A stretch of 64,000 bases of DNA from Streptomyces sp. NBC_01232 (GCF_035989885.1 NZ_CP108518.1:1736001-1800000); one strand, 5' to 3'; counted from the stretch's first letter, positions 50,190 through 62,822 are shown. Notes: generated by a model from the sequence alone, not told the origin. Made by a program: numbers and translations.

Positions 50190-51545
50190 TTACGAAGTGG
50201 ATCCGCGCAGGCGCTCGCGCACCTTTTCCACCACGTCCGCGTAGCGGGCTTCCGCGCCGTAGCGCGTCGGCTCGTAGTACCGCTTGCCCTGGATCTCGTC
50301 GGGCGCGTACTGCTGCGCGGCGATCGCGCCCGGCACGTCGTGCGGGTACACGTACCCCTGCGCGTGCCCCAGCTTCGCCGCGCCCTTGTAGTGCCCGTCC
50401 CGCAGGTGCGCCGGGACCGCGCCCGCCAGTCCCGCCCGTACGTCGGCCAGCGCCGCGCCGATCGCGGTCGTCGCGGTGTTGGACTTCGGGGCCAGCGCCA
50501 GCGCGATGGTGGCGTGCGACAGGGTCAGCGCCGCCTCCGGGAAGCCGATCATCGCCACCGCCTGGGCCGCGGCCACCGCGATCGGCAGGGCCGTCGGGTC
50601 GGCCAGGCCGATGTCCTCGCTCGCGGAGATCATCAGGCGGCGGGCGATGAACCGGGGGTCCTCACCGGCGTCGATCATCCGCGCCAGGTAGTGCAGCGCG
50701 GCGTCCACGTCCGAGCCGCGGATCGACTTGATCAGCGCGCTGGCCACGTCGTAGTGCTGGTCGCCGTCCTTGTCGTACCGGACCGCCGCCCGGTCGACCG
50801 CCTCCTCCAGCGTCTGGAGGGTGATCTCGTCCTCGCCCTTGGCGATGGCCGAGCCCGCGCCCGCCTCCAGCGCCGTGAGCGCCCGCCGGGCGTCGCCGCC
50901 CGCGATCCGCAGCAGGTGCGCCTCCGCGTCCGCGGGGAGGGACACGGTCCCGCCCAGGCCCCGCTCCTCGGTGAGCGCGCGCCGCATCAGCGCGCTCAGG
51001 TCCTCGTCGGTCAGCGGCTCCAGCGTCAGCAGCAGGGAGCGCGAGAGCAGCGGGGAGATGATCGAGAAGTAGGGGTTCTCGGTGGTGGCGGCGATCAGCG
51101 TCACCCAGCGGTTCTCGACGGCGGGGAGCAGCGAGTCCTGCTGCGCCTTGCTGAAGCGGTGGATCTCGTCGAGGAAGAGGACGGTGTCCTTGCCGTAGCC
51201 CCCGGCCGCGCGCTTGGCGCCCTCGATGACCGCCCGTACTTCCTTGACGCCCGCCGTGATCGCGGAGAGCTCCACGAAGCGCTTCTGGGTGGCCTGGCTG
51301 ACCACGTACGCAAGCGTCGTCTTCCCGATGCCGGGCGGGCCCCAGAGGATCACCGAGGAGGCGCCGGCCGGGCCGACCGCTCCTTCCCCGACCAGCCGGC
51401 GCAGCGGTGATCCGGGCTTCAGCAGGTGTTGCTGGCCCACGACCTCGTCCAGGGTGCGCGGGCGCATGCGGACGGCGAGCGGGGAGCTCGCGGGGTCTTT
51501 CTCCCGGCGGTCTTCGGCAGCGGCGGTGAACAGGTCTGGTTCCAC
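50190..51545 (-). CDS. rarA: Replication-associated recombination protein RarA (MgsA)
   Basis: AAA+ ATPase of the RarA/WRNIP1 family, acting at stalled replication forks. 451 residues. It starts [40 protein letters not shown] precedes Walker [17 protein letters not shown] (~66-81), with Walker [21 protein letters not shown] (~122-141). The C-terminal tetramerisation domain includes [20 protein letters not shown] and [20 protein letters not shown], the clear RarA signature. Monocistronic appearance; the VKOR-like gene lies 44 bp upstream, same strand. Confidence 0.95.
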   Translation of the reverse strand: MEPDLFTAAAEDRREKDPASSPLAVRMRPRTLDEVVGQQHLLKPGSPLRRLVGEGAVGPAGASSVILWGPPGIGKTTLAYVVSQATQKRFVELSAITAGVKEVRAVIEGAKRAAGGYGKDTVLFLDEIHRFSKAQQDSLLPAVENRWVTLIAATTENPYFSIISPLLSRSLLLTLEPLTDEDLSALMRRALTEERGLGGTVSLPADAEAHLLRIAGGDARRALTALEAGAGSAIAKGEDEITLQTLEEAVDRAAVRYDKDGDQHYDVASALIKSIRGSDVDAALHYLARMIDAGEDPRFIARRLMISASEDIGLADPTALPIAVAAAQAVAMIGFPEAALTLSHATIALALAPKSNTATTAIGAALADVRAGLAGAVPAHLRDGHYKGAAKLGHAQGYVYPHDVPGAIAAQQYAPDEIQGKRYYEPTRYGAEARYADVVEKVRERLRGSTS

Positions 51546-51589
51546 ACGGGAAGCCTATGCGAGCCCACCGACAGAGCCGCCCGCCACCG

Positions 51590-52207
51590 TCAGGAGGTCC
51601 AGAAGTCCCACCAGCGGGTCAGGATCAGCATCCCGATGATCCCGACGTGGAGCACGGGCAGGACCCAGGTGAACTCGGCGAAGAAGGACTTGAGCCAGCC
51701 CGGCGCGGGCAGCAGTCCCTCGCGGACGTTGTGCGAGGTGACGTACCAGAACATGAAGATCGTGGCGACCCAGGCGAGGCAGCACCACAGGCAGAGCGAG
51801 TTGATGTTGTACAGCGACTGGTACATGAGCCAGGCGCAGAAGACGACGCCGAAGAGGGTGCCGGCGTTGAAGGTGAGCCAGTACCAGCGGCGGAACGAGG
51901 CTCCGGCCAGCAGGCTCATGCCGACGCAGATCACGATCCCGTAGGCGACGAGTCCGAGCATCGGGTTCGGGAAGCCGAAGGCCGACGCCTGGTCGCTCGT
52001 CATGATGTTGCCGCAGGAGACGATCGGGTTCAGGCTGCAGGCCGGCTTGAAGTCCGGGTCCTCGAGCAGCTTGAACTTGTCGATGGTGATCACCCAGGCC
52101 GCGATCAGGCCCGCGATGCCGGTGATCACCAGCAGCAGGGCCAGCGCCCGGCTCCCCCCGACCGTCCTGCCCCGGGCGGTGTCCGCGTCCGCGCTTCGTG
52201 TCGTCAT
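51590..52207 (-). CDS. Vitamin K epoxide reductase (VKOR) family protein
   Basis: 205-residue membrane protein with four to five hydrophobic helices (LALLLVITGIAGLIAAWVIT, LVAYGIVICVGMSLLAGASF, LFGVVFCAWLMYQSLYNI, ACLA-rich segment). The redox pair CLWC in NSLCLWCCLAWVATI and the upstream loop cysteines in CSLNPIVSCGNIM are those of bacterial VKOR, which reoxidises DsbA-like thioredoxins with quinone. It likely supports disulfide formation in secreted proteins, including the cysteine-containing secreted nuclease nearby. It starts at ATG 52207. Confidence 0.9.
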   Translation of the reverse strand: MTTRSADADTARGRTVGGSRALALLLVITGIAGLIAAWVITIDKFKLLEDPDFKPACSLNPIVSCGNIMTSDQASAFGFPNPMLGLVAYGIVICVGMSLLAGASFRRWYWLTFNAGTLFGVVFCAWLMYQSLYNINSLCLWCCLAWVATIFMFWYVTSHNVREGLLPAPGWLKSFFAEFTWVLPVLHVGIIGMLILTRWWDFWTS

Positions 52208-52268
52208 ACCGCCCGCTCCACATCTGCCAGGTGATCAAGCACGGGCCATTGTGCCGTACGAGCCTGTG

Positions 52269-52308
52269 AACGGGCGGGGCCGAGGAAGGATCCCCGGCCC
52301 CGCCCGTT
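52269..52308 (-). terminator. hisS terminator
   Basis: AACGGGCGGGGCCG (52269-52282) pairs perfectly with 52295-52308, starting 23 bp past the hisS stop. Confidence 0.8.
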
Positions 52309-52331
52309 GCGCTGTTCCCGTAGCGCTGCCG

Positions 52332-53594
52332 TCAGGCGAGGCGGGCCCGGACCGTGTCCACCAGCTCGGCGACGGGCACGGCCGTCTGCTCCCCGGACTC
52401 CATGTCCTTGAGCTGGACGACGCCCTCGGCGAGGTCCCGCTCGCCTGCGACCACCGTGAGCGGCGCCCCGGACCGGTTGGCGTTCTTCATGTGGCTCTTG
52501 AGGCCCTTGGACCCGTACGAGAAGTCCGCCGCGATGCCTGCCCTGCGCAGCTCGGTGACGGCGCCGAAGAGCAGCTTCCGGGCCTCGTCGCCCATGGCGA
52601 TCGCGAAGACGCTGGTCGTCGGCGGAATGTCCAGCTCGATGCCCTCGGCCTCGAGCGCCAGCACCGTACGGTCCACGCCCAGTGCCCAGCCCACGGACGG
52701 CAGCGCCGGTCCGCCGATCATCTCGGACAGGCCGTCGTAGCGGCCGCCGCCGCCCACCGCGGACTGCGAGCCGAGACCGTCGTGGACGAACTCGAAGGTG
52801 GTCCGGGTGTAGTAGTCCAGCCCGCGGACCAGCTTCTCGTCGTCCTCGAAGACCACGCCCGCGGCCGTGATCAGCTCGCGCACCTCGGCGTGGTACGCCT
52901 TGCACGCGTCACACAGGTAGTCCTTCAGCAGCGGCGCGCCGACCAGCTGCTTCTGCACGTCGTCCCGCTTGTCGTCGAGCACGCGCAGGGGGTTGATCTC
53001 GGCCCGGCGCAGCGTCTCCTCGTCCAGGTCCAGGCCCCGGAGGAAGTCCTGGAGCGCCTCGCGGTAGACCGGACGGCACTCCGCGTCGCCCAGCGAGTTC
53101 AGCAGGATCCGGAAGTTGCGCAGGCCCAGCGAGCGGTACGCCTGGTCGGCCAGGATGATCAGCTCGGCGTCCAGGGCGGGGTCCTCGGCACCGATCGCCT
53201 CGGCGCCCACCTGCGAGAAGTGGCGGTAACGGCCCTTCTGAGGGCGCTCGTAGCGGTAGTACGAACCCGAGTACCAGAGCTTGACCGGCAGGCCGCCGGC
53301 CTTGTGCAGGTTGGCCTCCAGGGCCGCACGCAGCACGGACGCCGTGCCCTCGGGACGCAGTGCCAGGTTGGCGCCGCCCTTGGTCGTGAGGGTGTACATC
53401 TCCTTCGTGACGATGTCGGTGGACTCACCGACACCGCGGGCGAAGAGGTCCACGTCCTCAAAGCCGGGCGTCTCGACGTATCCGTAGCCGGACTTCCGCA
53501 GCGGGCCGGAGATGGCCTCGCGGACCGCCAGGTACTTGGCCGAGTACGGCGGGATCAGGTCGTACGTGCCCTTGGGGGCCTTGAAAGTACTCAC
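52332..53594 (-). CDS. hisS: Histidyl-tRNA synthetase
   Basis: Charges tRNA-His. 420 residues. Class II core with [20 protein letters not shown] at the start, motif 2 [20 protein letters not shown] (~107-126) followed by [10 protein letters not shown], the histidine loop [19 protein letters not shown] (~257-275) and motif 3 near [16 protein letters not shown]-terminal anticodon domain at ~330-420. It begins 10 bp after the metallo-hydrolase gene and is probably co-transcribed. Confidence 0.96.
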   Translation of the reverse strand: MSTFKAPKGTYDLIPPYSAKYLAVREAISGPLRKSGYGYVETPGFEDVDLFARGVGESTDIVTKEMYTLTTKGGANLALRPEGTASVLRAALEANLHKAGGLPVKLWYSGSYYRYERPQKGRYRHFSQVGAEAIGAEDPALDAELIILADQAYRSLGLRNFRILLNSLGDAECRPVYREALQDFLRGLDLDEETLRRAEINPLRVLDDKRDDVQKQLVGAPLLKDYLCDACKAYHAEVRELITAAGVVFEDDEKLVRGLDYYTRTTFEFVHDGLGSQSAVGGGGRYDGLSEMIGGPALPSVGWALGVDRTVLALEAEGIELDIPPTTSVFAIAMGDEARKLLFGAVTELRRAGIAADFSYGSKGLKSHMKNANRSGAPLTVVAGERDLAEGVVQLKDMESGEQTAVPVAELVDTVRARLA

Positions 53595-53604
53595 GAAACT
53601 CTCG

Positions 53605-54327
53605 TCACATTCCTCGTCGTGGAGCGGCGGTGCCGTCTCCGAGCCCGGCGGCGACCTCCCGAAGGTACGGGTTGGTCGCGCGCTCGCGGCCGATGGTGGT
53701 CTGGGGACCGTGGCCGGACAGCACCACGGTCGAGTCGTCGAGCGGCAGGCACACGCGGCCCAGCGATTCGAGGATCTCTGCGTGGGAGCCGCCGGGCAGG
53801 TCGGTGCGTCCGATGGAGCCGGCGAAGAGCAGGTCGCCCGAGAAGAAGACCGGCGGGATGTCGGCCAGCTCGGGCATCCGGAAGGTCACCGACCCCTTGG
53901 TATGCCCCGGCGCGTGCGCGACGTTGAATTCCATTCCGGCCAATTTCAGGGCGGCGCCGTCGGTCAGCTCGCGGACGTCGTCCGGCTCCCCCACGGTCAG
54001 CTCGCCCATGAGGGGCATCCCGATGGAGCGGCCGAGGGCCTTCTCCGGATCGCTCATCATGTAGCGGTCCTCGGGGTGGATCCAGGCCGGTACGTCGTGT
54101 GCTCCGCACACCGGGACCACCGAGGCCACATGATCGATGTGGCCGTGGGTCAGAACGACCGCGACGGGCTTGAGCCGATGCTTCTTCAGCGTCTCCTCGA
54201 CACCCTGGGCGGCCTGATGGCCCGGGTCGATGATGACGCACTCCTCACCGGCGGCGGGGGCGACCACGTAGCAGTTGGTGCCCCAAGCGCCTGCGGGGAA
54301 CCCGGCAATCAGCACGTTCGTCCTCAA
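53605..54327 (-). CDS. Metallo-beta-lactamase-fold hydrolase (glyoxalase II-like)
   Basis: 240 residues. Zinc-binding HGHIDH in [12 protein letters not shown] (61-66), then [13 protein letters not shown] with the third histidine, [17 protein letters not shown] with the bridging Asp, and [13 protein letters not shown] with the last histidine. This is the complete ligand set of the glyoxalase II/YcbL group, which hydrolyses thioesters such as S-lactoyl conjugates. Immediate neighbour of hisS, a common arrangement in actinobacteria. Exact substrate unknown. Confidence 0.88.
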   Translation of the reverse strand: MRTNVLIAGFPAGAWGTNCYVVAPAAGEECVIIDPGHQAAQGVEETLKKHRLKPVAVVLTHGHIDHVASVVPVCGAHDVPAWIHPEDRYMMSDPEKALGRSIGMPLMGELTVGEPDDVRELTDGAALKLAGMEFNVAHAPGHTKGSVTFRMPELADIPPVFFSGDLLFAGSIGRTDLPGGSHAEILESLGRVCLPLDDSTVVLSGHGPQTTIGRERATNPYLREVAAGLGDGTAAPRRGM

Positions 54328-54468
54328 TCGTCGTCCGGCGGGAGGTTGTAGACAGGAATCCTGCTGCTCAGAGCCTACCGGCGCCGCTCATTACACAGCG
54401 AACCCATATACGGTACGGCCTAGCCCAGCCCGGACAGCAGTACCAGACACGTACAAGGAGACGACCCG

Positions 54469-55260
54469 GTGGTCACGAGCGATCAGCGACGGCGACAGCT
54501 CGCCAAGGAGAAGTACGAGCGCCAGCAGAAGCGCCGGGCCGAGGCCCGGCAGAAGTCGCGCCGGCGTGCGGCCGTGATCGGTGCGGCGGTGGCCGTGGTG
54601 ATCGCGACGCTGGTGGGCCTGATCGTCGGCGGTGTCTTCGACAAGGACAAGAAGGACCAGGCCGCGGACCCGTCCGCGGACCCCTCGGCCTCGGCGAGCG
54701 AGCCCGCGCCCAAGCAGTCCCCCTCGCCGGAGATGGCGATCGACCAGAAGGGGAAGTACACCTTCGCGCTGAAGACCAGCGCGGGCGACATCAACTTCGC
54801 GATGGACGCGGCGAAGACCCCGCAGACCGTCAACTCCTTCAAGTCGCTCGCCGACAAGGGCTACTTCGACAACACCAAGTGCCACCGGCTGACGGCCGGA
54901 GGGATCTTCGTGCTCCAGTGCGGCGACCCCGAGGGCACCGGCCGGGGCGGCCCGGGCTACAACATCCCGGACGAGAACCTCGATTCGCTGGGCAAGGCCA
55001 ACGAGCAGGGCCAGGTCGTCTACCCGGCCGGCACGGTGGCCATGGCGAACACGGGTCAGCCCGGCTCGGGCGGCAGCCAGTTCTTCCTGGTCTACAAGGA
55101 CAGCCCGCTGGCGCCGTCGTACACGCCGTTCGGCAAGATCGACCCGGCCGGCGTGAAGGTCCTGGAAGAGATCGCGAAGGCCGGTACGGTCGACGGCGGC
55201 CAGGACGGCGCGCCGAAGAACGAGGTAAAGATCCAGAAGGGCACGGTCACGCAGAACTGA
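54469..55260 (+). CDS. Membrane-anchored cyclophilin-type peptidyl-prolyl isomerase
   Basis: 263 residues from GTG 54469, with AAGGAG 8 nt upstream. A basic cytoplasmic N-terminus (QRRRQLAKEKYERQQKRRAE), one transmembrane helix (~34-56, AAVIGAAVAVVIATLVGLIV), then a Ser/Asp/Ala linker and an extracytoplasmic cyclophilin domain (~88-263; GKYTFALKTSAGDINFAMDA, NSFKSLADKGYFDNTKCHRL, TVAMANTGQPGSGGSQFFLV). The usual catalytic Arg region is altered in HRLTAGGIFVLQCGDPEGTG. Probably assists folding of exported proteins. Stands alone between two divergent or same-strand genes. Confidence 0.9.
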   Translation: MVTSDQRRRQLAKEKYERQQKRRAEARQKSRRRAAVIGAAVAVVIATLVGLIVGGVFDKDKKDQAADPSADPSASASEPAPKQSPSPEMAIDQKGKYTFALKTSAGDINFAMDAAKTPQTVNSFKSLADKGYFDNTKCHRLTAGGIFVLQCGDPEGTGRGGPGYNIPDENLDSLGKANEQGQVVYPAGTVAMANTGQPGSGGSQFFLVYKDSPLAPSYTPFGKIDPAGVKVLEEIAKAGTVDGGQDGAPKNEVKIQKGTVTQN

Positions 55261-55451
55261 CGTGATGCGGGGACCCCGGGCCCGGCCGGCCCACCGCCCG
55301 TACGCCGATATTCCGTCGTGCGGGATGCGGACAGCCGGCCCGGCGGTCGCCTATGTTGGCGTTGTGCAGGGCGGGCGCTGCCCGCCCCAGGAAACTGTGG
55401 ACGATGCCCAGGGGGTGAACCCCTCGCAAGGCATCAGGTGGAGGAGGCGCT

Positions 55452-56681
55452 GTGAGCAGCGACCCGTGGGGCCGAGTCGACGAGACGGGCACCGTGTACG
55501 TGCGTACTTCCGATGGCGAGCAGGTCGTCGGATCGTGGCAGGCCGGCACCCCTGAGGAGGCCCTGGCCTATTTCGAGCGCAAGTACGAGGGCCTGGTGGT
55601 CGAGATCGGCCTCCTCGAAAAGCGCGTGCGGACCACTGATCTGTCCGCCAAGGACGCCCAGACGGCTATCGACCACCTGCGCGTGCAGGTCGACGAGCAC
55701 CATGCCGTGGGTGACCTGGACGCCCTGCGCGTGCGGCTGGACAAGCTGGTCACGACCGTGGAGTCCCGGCGCGAAGAGCGCAAGGTGGCGAAGGCCAAGC
55801 AGACGGACGAGGCCCGTGCGGCCAAGGACGCGCTGGTCGTCGAGGCCGAGCAGCTGGCGCAGAGCGACCAGTGGCGCAGTGCCGGTGAGCGGCTGCGCGC
55901 CCTGGTGGACATCTGGAAGGGTCTGCCGCGCCTGGACCGCAAGTCGGACGACGAGCTGTGGCACCGGTTCTCCCACGCCCGTTCCGCCTTCTCCAAGCGC
56001 CGCAAGGCGCACTTCGCCTCGCTGGACGCCCAGCGCGAGGACGCCCGCAAGGTCAAGGAGAAGCTGGTCGCGGAGGCCGAGTCGCTGTCGAAGTCGACCG
56101 ACTGGGGTCCGACGGCCGCCCGCTACCGCGAGCTGATGGCGGACTGGAAGGCGGCGGGCCGGGCCCAGCGCGAGTCCGAGGACGACCTGTGGAACCGCTT
56201 CCGCGGTGCGCAGGACGTGTTCTTCGCGGCCCGCAGCGAGGTCTTCGCCGAGCGTGACGCCGAGCAGACCGAGAACCTCAAGCTGAAGGAAGAGCTGGCC
56301 GACGAGGCCGAGAAGCTCGTCCCGATCACGGACCTGAAGGCGGCCCGCGCCGCGTTCCGCTCGCTCAACGAGCGCTGGGAGGCCATCGGCCACGTGCCGC
56401 GGGACGCCCGGCCGAAGGTCGAGGGCCGGATGCACACGGTCGAGCGTGCGATCCAGGAGGCCGAGGAGGGCGAGTGGCGTCGTACGAACCCGGAGGCGCG
56501 GGCGCGTGCGGCCGGCCTGACGGGTCAGCTGCAGGCGGCCGTCGACAAGCTGCGTACGCAGATCGACGCGGCGCGTGCGGCGGGCAACAACGCCAAGGCC
56601 GACAAGCTGGCGCGTGAGCTGGAGGGCCGCCAGGCCCTGCTGGACCAGGCGCTGAAGGGCCTGGAGGAGTTCGGCGGCTGA
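55452..56681 (+). CDS. DUF349-domain protein
   Basis: 409 residues, almost wholly alpha-helical and charged. It starts with SSDPWGRVDETGTVYVRTSD followed by about five DUF349-like helical repeats, each with a WK or RW motif (SDQWRSAGERLRALVDIWKG, DDELWHRFSHARSAFSKRRK, KSTDWGPTAARYRELMADWK, DDLWNRFRGAQDVFFAARSE, LNERWEAIGHVPRDARPKVE). The C-terminal helix is a coiled coil (LQAAVDKLRTQIDAARAAGN). I recall it as a widespread Streptomyces gene next to relA, function unknown. It converges on relA with a bidirectional terminator between. Confidence 0.8.
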   Translation: MSSDPWGRVDETGTVYVRTSDGEQVVGSWQAGTPEEALAYFERKYEGLVVEIGLLEKRVRTTDLSAKDAQTAIDHLRVQVDEHHAVGDLDALRVRLDKLVTTVESRREERKVAKAKQTDEARAAKDALVVEAEQLAQSDQWRSAGERLRALVDIWKGLPRLDRKSDDELWHRFSHARSAFSKRRKAHFASLDAQREDARKVKEKLVAEAESLSKSTDWGPTAARYRELMADWKAAGRAQRESEDDLWNRFRGAQDVFFAARSEVFAERDAEQTENLKLKEELADEAEKLVPITDLKAARAAFRSLNERWEAIGHVPRDARPKVEGRMHTVERAIQEAEEGEWRRTNPEARARAAGLTGQLQAAVDKLRTQIDAARAAGNNAKADKLARELEGRQALLDQALKGLEEFGG

Positions 56682-56700
56682 CGCCCCGGACGCCCGTGTA

Positions 56701-56746
56701 CGCAGGAGGGCCCCGGTACGGAGATCCGTACCGGGGCCCTCCTGCG
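56701..56746. terminator. Bidirectional terminator between the DUF349 gene and relA
   Basis: A perfect 22-bp stem, 56701-56722 with 56725-56746, separated only by GA. It lies 20 bp beyond the DUF349 stop and 5 bp from the relA stop. Confidence 0.88.
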
Positions 56747-56750
56747 TGTG

Positions 56751-59180
<2,430 letters not shown>

Positions 59181-59370
59181 GAGCGCTCCTCTGGGGGTCC
59201 CCCCGGACGCAAGTGTGGGGGAGGATCCGGTGCCCGTGTCCGGTCCGGACAACCCATGGTAGCGAGGGTTGGCCCAGCCCGTTCCCCCAGCCTCCGCCCC
59301 CTGCTGCCGGCCCACCGGTGTCCGAGGCACGGGGGTCCGGGGGCGGAGCCCGGCAGCAGCCCCGCACACG

Positions 59371-59412
59371 GAAGCGGCGGGCACCCGGGATGTCCCGGAT
59401 ACCCGCCGCTTC
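59371..59412 (-). terminator. apt terminator
   Basis: GAAGCGGCGGGCACCCGGGA (59371-59390) pairs with 59393-59412 with two G-U-type mismatches and a 2-nt loop; it starts 12 bp beyond the apt stop. Confidence 0.8.
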
Positions 59413-59424
59413 GGCACAGCAGGG

Positions 59425-59979
59425 TCAGACGACGATCAGCGCGTCCAGCGGAGCCCCGTCCAGGGCGGGCGCCAGCTTGGCCCGCCCCGGCAGGAACGAC
59501 AGCTCCATCAGGACCGCCACGCCAGCGACCTCCGCGCCGGCCCGCCGGATCAGCGAGAGCGAGGCCTCCGCCGTCCCACCGGTGGCCAGCACGTCGTCGA
59601 TGACCATGACCCGGTCACCGGCCGACAGGTCCTCCGCGTGGATCTCGATCTCCGCGGTGCCGTACTCCAGCTCGTACGACTGCGCGAGCGTCGCGCCCGG
59701 CAGCTTTCCGGCCTTGCGCACCGGCACGAAGCCGATCCCGGCCTGCACGGCCACGGGAGCCGCCAGGATGAAACCGCGCGCCTCCAGCCCGACGATCTTC
59801 GTCGCGCCGTACCGCCCGGCCAGCTCCACCAGCGTGTCCGTCAGCGCGGCGAACGCCTTGGGGTCCGCCAGCAGCGGGGTGATGTCCTTGAACATCACGC
59901 CCGGCTTCGGGTAGTCCGGCACGTCCTTGATCCGGCTGAGCAGCAGGGAGCGGACGTCCTCGGACAGCGGCGCCGTCAA
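59425..59979 (-). CDS. apt: Adenine phosphoribosyltransferase
   Basis: Salvages adenine to AMP with PRPP. I start at TTG 59979 because it overlaps the secF stop by 4 bp (TTGA) and gives 184 residues ([20 protein letters not shown]). Features are [20 protein letters not shown] (~20-39), [18 protein letters not shown] and the PRPP-binding [19 protein letters not shown] (~130). In the family, apt follows secDF and precedes relA, a combination also seen in other actinobacteria and consistent with nucleotide/ppGpp metabolism. Confidence 0.94.
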   Translation of the reverse strand: MTAPLSEDVRSLLLSRIKDVPDYPKPGVMFKDITPLLADPKAFAALTDTLVELAGRYGATKIVGLEARGFILAAPVAVQAGIGFVPVRKAGKLPGATLAQSYELEYGTAEIEIHAEDLSAGDRVMVIDDVLATGGTAEASLSLIRRAGAEVAGVAVLMELSFLPGRAKLAPALDGAPLDALIVV

Positions 59980-61031
59980 CGCCGCCGCCCCGGCCGGCCC
60001 TGCGCCACGACCTGCGGCTCGTCCTCGGCCTCGTAGGCCTCGTCCGGGGACTCGCCCTTGGCCACGGCGGCCGCCCGCTTCGCGAGCACCCGCTTCTTGA
60101 GCGCCTTCATCGCCGGCTCGCGCTCCTTGAGGTCGACGACCAGCGGGGTCGCGATGAAGATCGAGGAGTACGCACCGGCCGCGAGGCCGACGAACAGCGA
60201 CAGCGAGATGTCGTTGAGCATGCCCGCGCCCAGGAAACCGCCACCGATGAACAGCAGGGCGGCGACCGGGAGCAGCGCCACGACCGTGGTGTTGATCGAG
60301 CGGACCAGGGTGCCGTTGATGCTGCGGTTGGCGATCTCGCTGTACGTGTAGCGGGTCTGCTTCGTGATGTCCTTCGAGCCCTCCTTCAGACCGTCGAAGA
60401 CGACGACGGTGTCGTAGAGGGAGTAACCGAGGATCGTCAGCAGACCGATGACCGTGCCCGGGGTGACCTCGAAGCCGACGAGCGCGTACACGCCGACGGT
60501 GATCGTGAGGTCGTGGATCAGCGCGATCAGCGCGGCGACCGCCATGCGCCATTCGAAGGCGATGGCCAGGTAGATCACCACGAGGACCATGAAGATCCCG
60601 AGACCGGTCCAGGCCTTGTTCGCGATCTGCTCGCCCCAGCTGGGGCCGACCAGGTCGGCGTTGATGTCGGCCTCGCCGACCTTGAGGTCGGCGGCGAGCT
60701 TCTTCTTGACGTCGGTGGCGGCGTCGGTGTCCACACCCGAGATCTGGATGCGCAGACCGCCGGTGCCGAGCTCCTGGACGATCGCGTCGTGGCCGGAGGC
60801 CTCTTCCGCGGCTTCCGTCGCCTTGGCCACGGAGACGGTCGTCTTCGGGGTGGTGAAGACGGCACCGCCCTTGAACTCGATGCCCATGTTGAGGCCCTGG
60901 ACGGCCAGGGCGACGATCGCCGTGATGGTGATCAGGATGGAAACGCCGTACCAGAGAAAGCGCTTGCCGACGAAGTCGTAGCCGACCTCACCGCGGTACA
61001 GCTTGGCGCCGAGATCTCCCAGCTTCGACAT
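59976..61031 (-). CDS. secF: Protein-export membrane protein SecF
   Basis: Partner of SecD in the proton-motive-force-driven late step of Sec export. 351 residues: first helix YGVSILITITAIVALAVQGL (~30-49) followed by the periplasmic GIEFKGGAVFTTPKT, then five helices (for example NKAWTGLGIFMVLVVIYLAI, LIALIHDLTITVGVYALVGF, VTPGTVIGLLTILGYSLYDT) with the SecDF signature. A basic, acidic-alternating C-terminus ([21 protein letters not shown]) ends it. It starts 4 bp after secD and overlaps apt by 4 bp. Confidence 0.96.
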   Translation of the reverse strand: MSKLGDLGAKLYRGEVGYDFVGKRFLWYGVSILITITAIVALAVQGLNMGIEFKGGAVFTTPKTTVSVAKATEAAEEASGHDAIVQELGTGGLRIQISGVDTDAATDVKKKLAADLKVGEADINADLVGPSWGEQIANKAWTGLGIFMVLVVIYLAIAFEWRMAVAALIALIHDLTITVGVYALVGFEVTPGTVIGLLTILGYSLYDTVVVFDGLKEGSKDITKQTRYTYSEIANRSINGTLVRSINTTVVALLPVAALLFIGGGFLGAGMLNDISLSLFVGLAAGAYSSIFIATPLVVDLKEREPAMKALKKRVLAKRAAAVAKGESPDEAYEAEDEPQVVAQGRPGRRR

Positions 61032-61034
61032 CTC

Positions 61035-62822
61035 TCACGCCTCCTTTGCGTCGACGGGGGCGGGGGCGGAACCGGTACGGCGGGACCGGCGCAGCGGAGG
61101 CTTGGCGCCCAGCCGCTTCGGGTCCAGCCCGGACCACGGGTGTCCGCTGGCGAAGAACTTCGTACGCGCCACCAGGGTCATGACGGGCTTGGTGAAGAGG
61201 AACACCACGACCACGTCGAGCAGGGTGGTAAGACCCAGTGTGAAGGCGAAGCCCTGGACCTTGCCCACGGTGACGATGAACAGCACCGCTGCGGCGAGGA
61301 ACGACACGAAGTCGGAGACCAGGATCGTGCGACGGGCACGCGGCCAGGCGCGCTCGACGGCCGGACGCAGGGTGCGGCCCTCGCGGATCTCGTCCCGGAT
61401 GCGCTCGAAGTACACGATGAACGAGTCCGCCGTGATGCCGATCGCCACGATGGCGCCGCAGACGGCGGGCAGGTTCAGCGCGAAGCCGATGCCCTTTCCG
61501 AGGAGCGACATGATCGTGTAGGTCAGGATCGCGGAGACCAGGAGGCTGACGATGGCGATGAACGCCAGGCCCCGGTAGTACACCAGCAGGTAGATCACCA
61601 CGAGGGCGAGGCCGATGGCGCCGGCGATCAGGCCGGCCTTCAGCTGCTCGCCGCCGAGGGCGGCGGTGACGGTGGTGACGCTGTCCTCGCTGAAGGAGAG
61701 CGGCAGGGCGCCGTACGAGAGCATGTTGCCCAGGTCCTGCGCGGACTGCTGGGTGAAGCCGCCCGAGATCTCGGCGTTGCCACCGGTCAGCGCCTGGCTC
61801 ACGGACGGGTCGGAGATGACCTTGCCGTCGAGCACGATCGCGAACTGGTTCTGCGGCATCTGCTTGGTGGCCAGCTCACCGGTGATCTTGGCGAACTTGT
61901 CGGCGCCCTTGTCGGTGAACTGCATGGTGACGATCCACTGGCCGCGCTGGGGGTCGATCTGCCCCTTGGCTTCCTTCACGTCCTGGCCGTTGACCTGGGC
62001 CGGGCCGAGGACCCACTTGCCCCAGGCGTCGCCGCGCTGGCCACAGGCGATCATCGGCTCCTCGGGCTTGGCGCCCTGGCCGGCGGCGGCGCGCTGCGCC
62101 GGGTCGTTGCAGTCCAGTGCCGCGAACTTGGCCTGGAGGGCCGCTGCGGCGGCCTCGTCACCGGTCGGCGCCGGCGCGGAGGCCGAGGGCGACGGAGCCT
62201 TGGTGTCGTCTGCCTTCTTCGACTCGCTCGCCGAGGGCGAGGGAGTGGGGGCGGCCGGGGCCTTGAGGGCCTCACTGAGCGCGCGGCCCTGGGAAGTGGC
62301 GCTGGACGACGGGGTGGCGGAGGGGCTGGTCTTGCCGTCCCCGGCCTTGGGAGCCCCGGAGCCGCTCGCGGAGGGGCTCGGGCTCGGGGTGCCCTCGGGA
62401 GCGGCCGGGGAGCCGTCCGCGAAGGCGATGACCGGGCGGAAGTAGAGCTGGGCGGTCGTACCGACCTGCTCGCGCGCCTGCTGCTCGTTCGTCCCCTTGG
62501 GGATGTTCACGATGATGTGGTCGCGGCCCTGGGTCTGGACCTCCGCCTCGGACACGCCGAGACCGTTGACGCGGCGGTCGATGATGCCGACCGCCGTGTT
62601 CATGTTGGTCTCGTTGATGGCGCTCTCTTTGCCGGGCTCGCTCTTGGCCTTGAGCGTGATGCTCGTGCCGCCGGCGAGGTCGATGCCCAGCCTGGGAGTC
62701 GTCTGCTTGGAGATGAACATCCCCGCGGTGAGCGCCACCATTGCGATCAGGATGATCGCCAGGGCACGCCCCGGCCTCCCCTGAGCCCCCGTGGGCCGCC
62801 GGCCCTTCTTCGGTGCTGCCAC
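61035..62822 (-). CDS. secD: Protein-export membrane protein SecD
   Basis: SecD works with SecF and YajC to complete export through SecYEG. 595 residues. N-terminal helix ALAIILIAMVALTAGMFIS (~24-42) followed by GIDLAGGTSITLKAKSE, the characteristic extracytoplasmic start. A long low-complexity insertion (~145-245; Ser/Pro/Ala/Lys rich, for example SPSPSASGSG, PSPSASESKKADDTKAPS) sits in the P1 region. The C-terminal helices ATQTxSFSED-like region, AGLIAGAIGLALVVIYLLVY and the conserved GITADSFIVYFERIRDEIRE (~460) and RTILVSDFVSFLAAAVLFI follow. It is 4 bp upstream of secF. Confidence 0.96.
   Translation of the reverse strand: MAAPKKGRRPTGAQGRPGRALAIILIAMVALTAGMFISKQTTPRLGIDLAGGTSITLKAKSEPGKESAINETNMNTAVGIIDRRVNGLGVSEAEVQTQGRDHIIVNIPKGTNEQQAREQVGTTAQLYFRPVIAFADGSPAAPEGTPSPSPSASGSGAPKAGDGKTSPSATPSSSATSQGRALSEALKAPAAPTPSPSASESKKADDTKAPSPSASAPAPTGDEAAAAALQAKFAALDCNDPAQRAAAGQGAKPEEPMIACGQRGDAWGKWVLGPAQVNGQDVKEAKGQIDPQRGQWIVTMQFTDKGADKFAKITGELATKQMPQNQFAIVLDGKVISDPSVSQALTGGNAEISGGFTQQSAQDLGNMLSYGALPLSFSEDSVTTVTAALGGEQLKAGLIAGAIGLALVVIYLLVYYRGLAFIAIVSLLVSAILTYTIMSLLGKGIGFALNLPAVCGAIVAIGITADSFIVYFERIRDEIREGRTLRPAVERAWPRARRTILVSDFVSFLAAAVLFIVTVGKVQGFAFTLGLTTLLDVVVVFLFTKPVMTLVARTKFFASGHPWSGLDPKRLGAKPPLRRSRRTGSAPAPVDAKEA

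Noticed and set aside
59181..59417. N-terminal extension of relA upstream of TTG 59180
   Set aside because: The extra 79 residues are Pro/Gly/Arg-rich with no RelA homology, and a good Shine-Dalgarno precedes the TTG.
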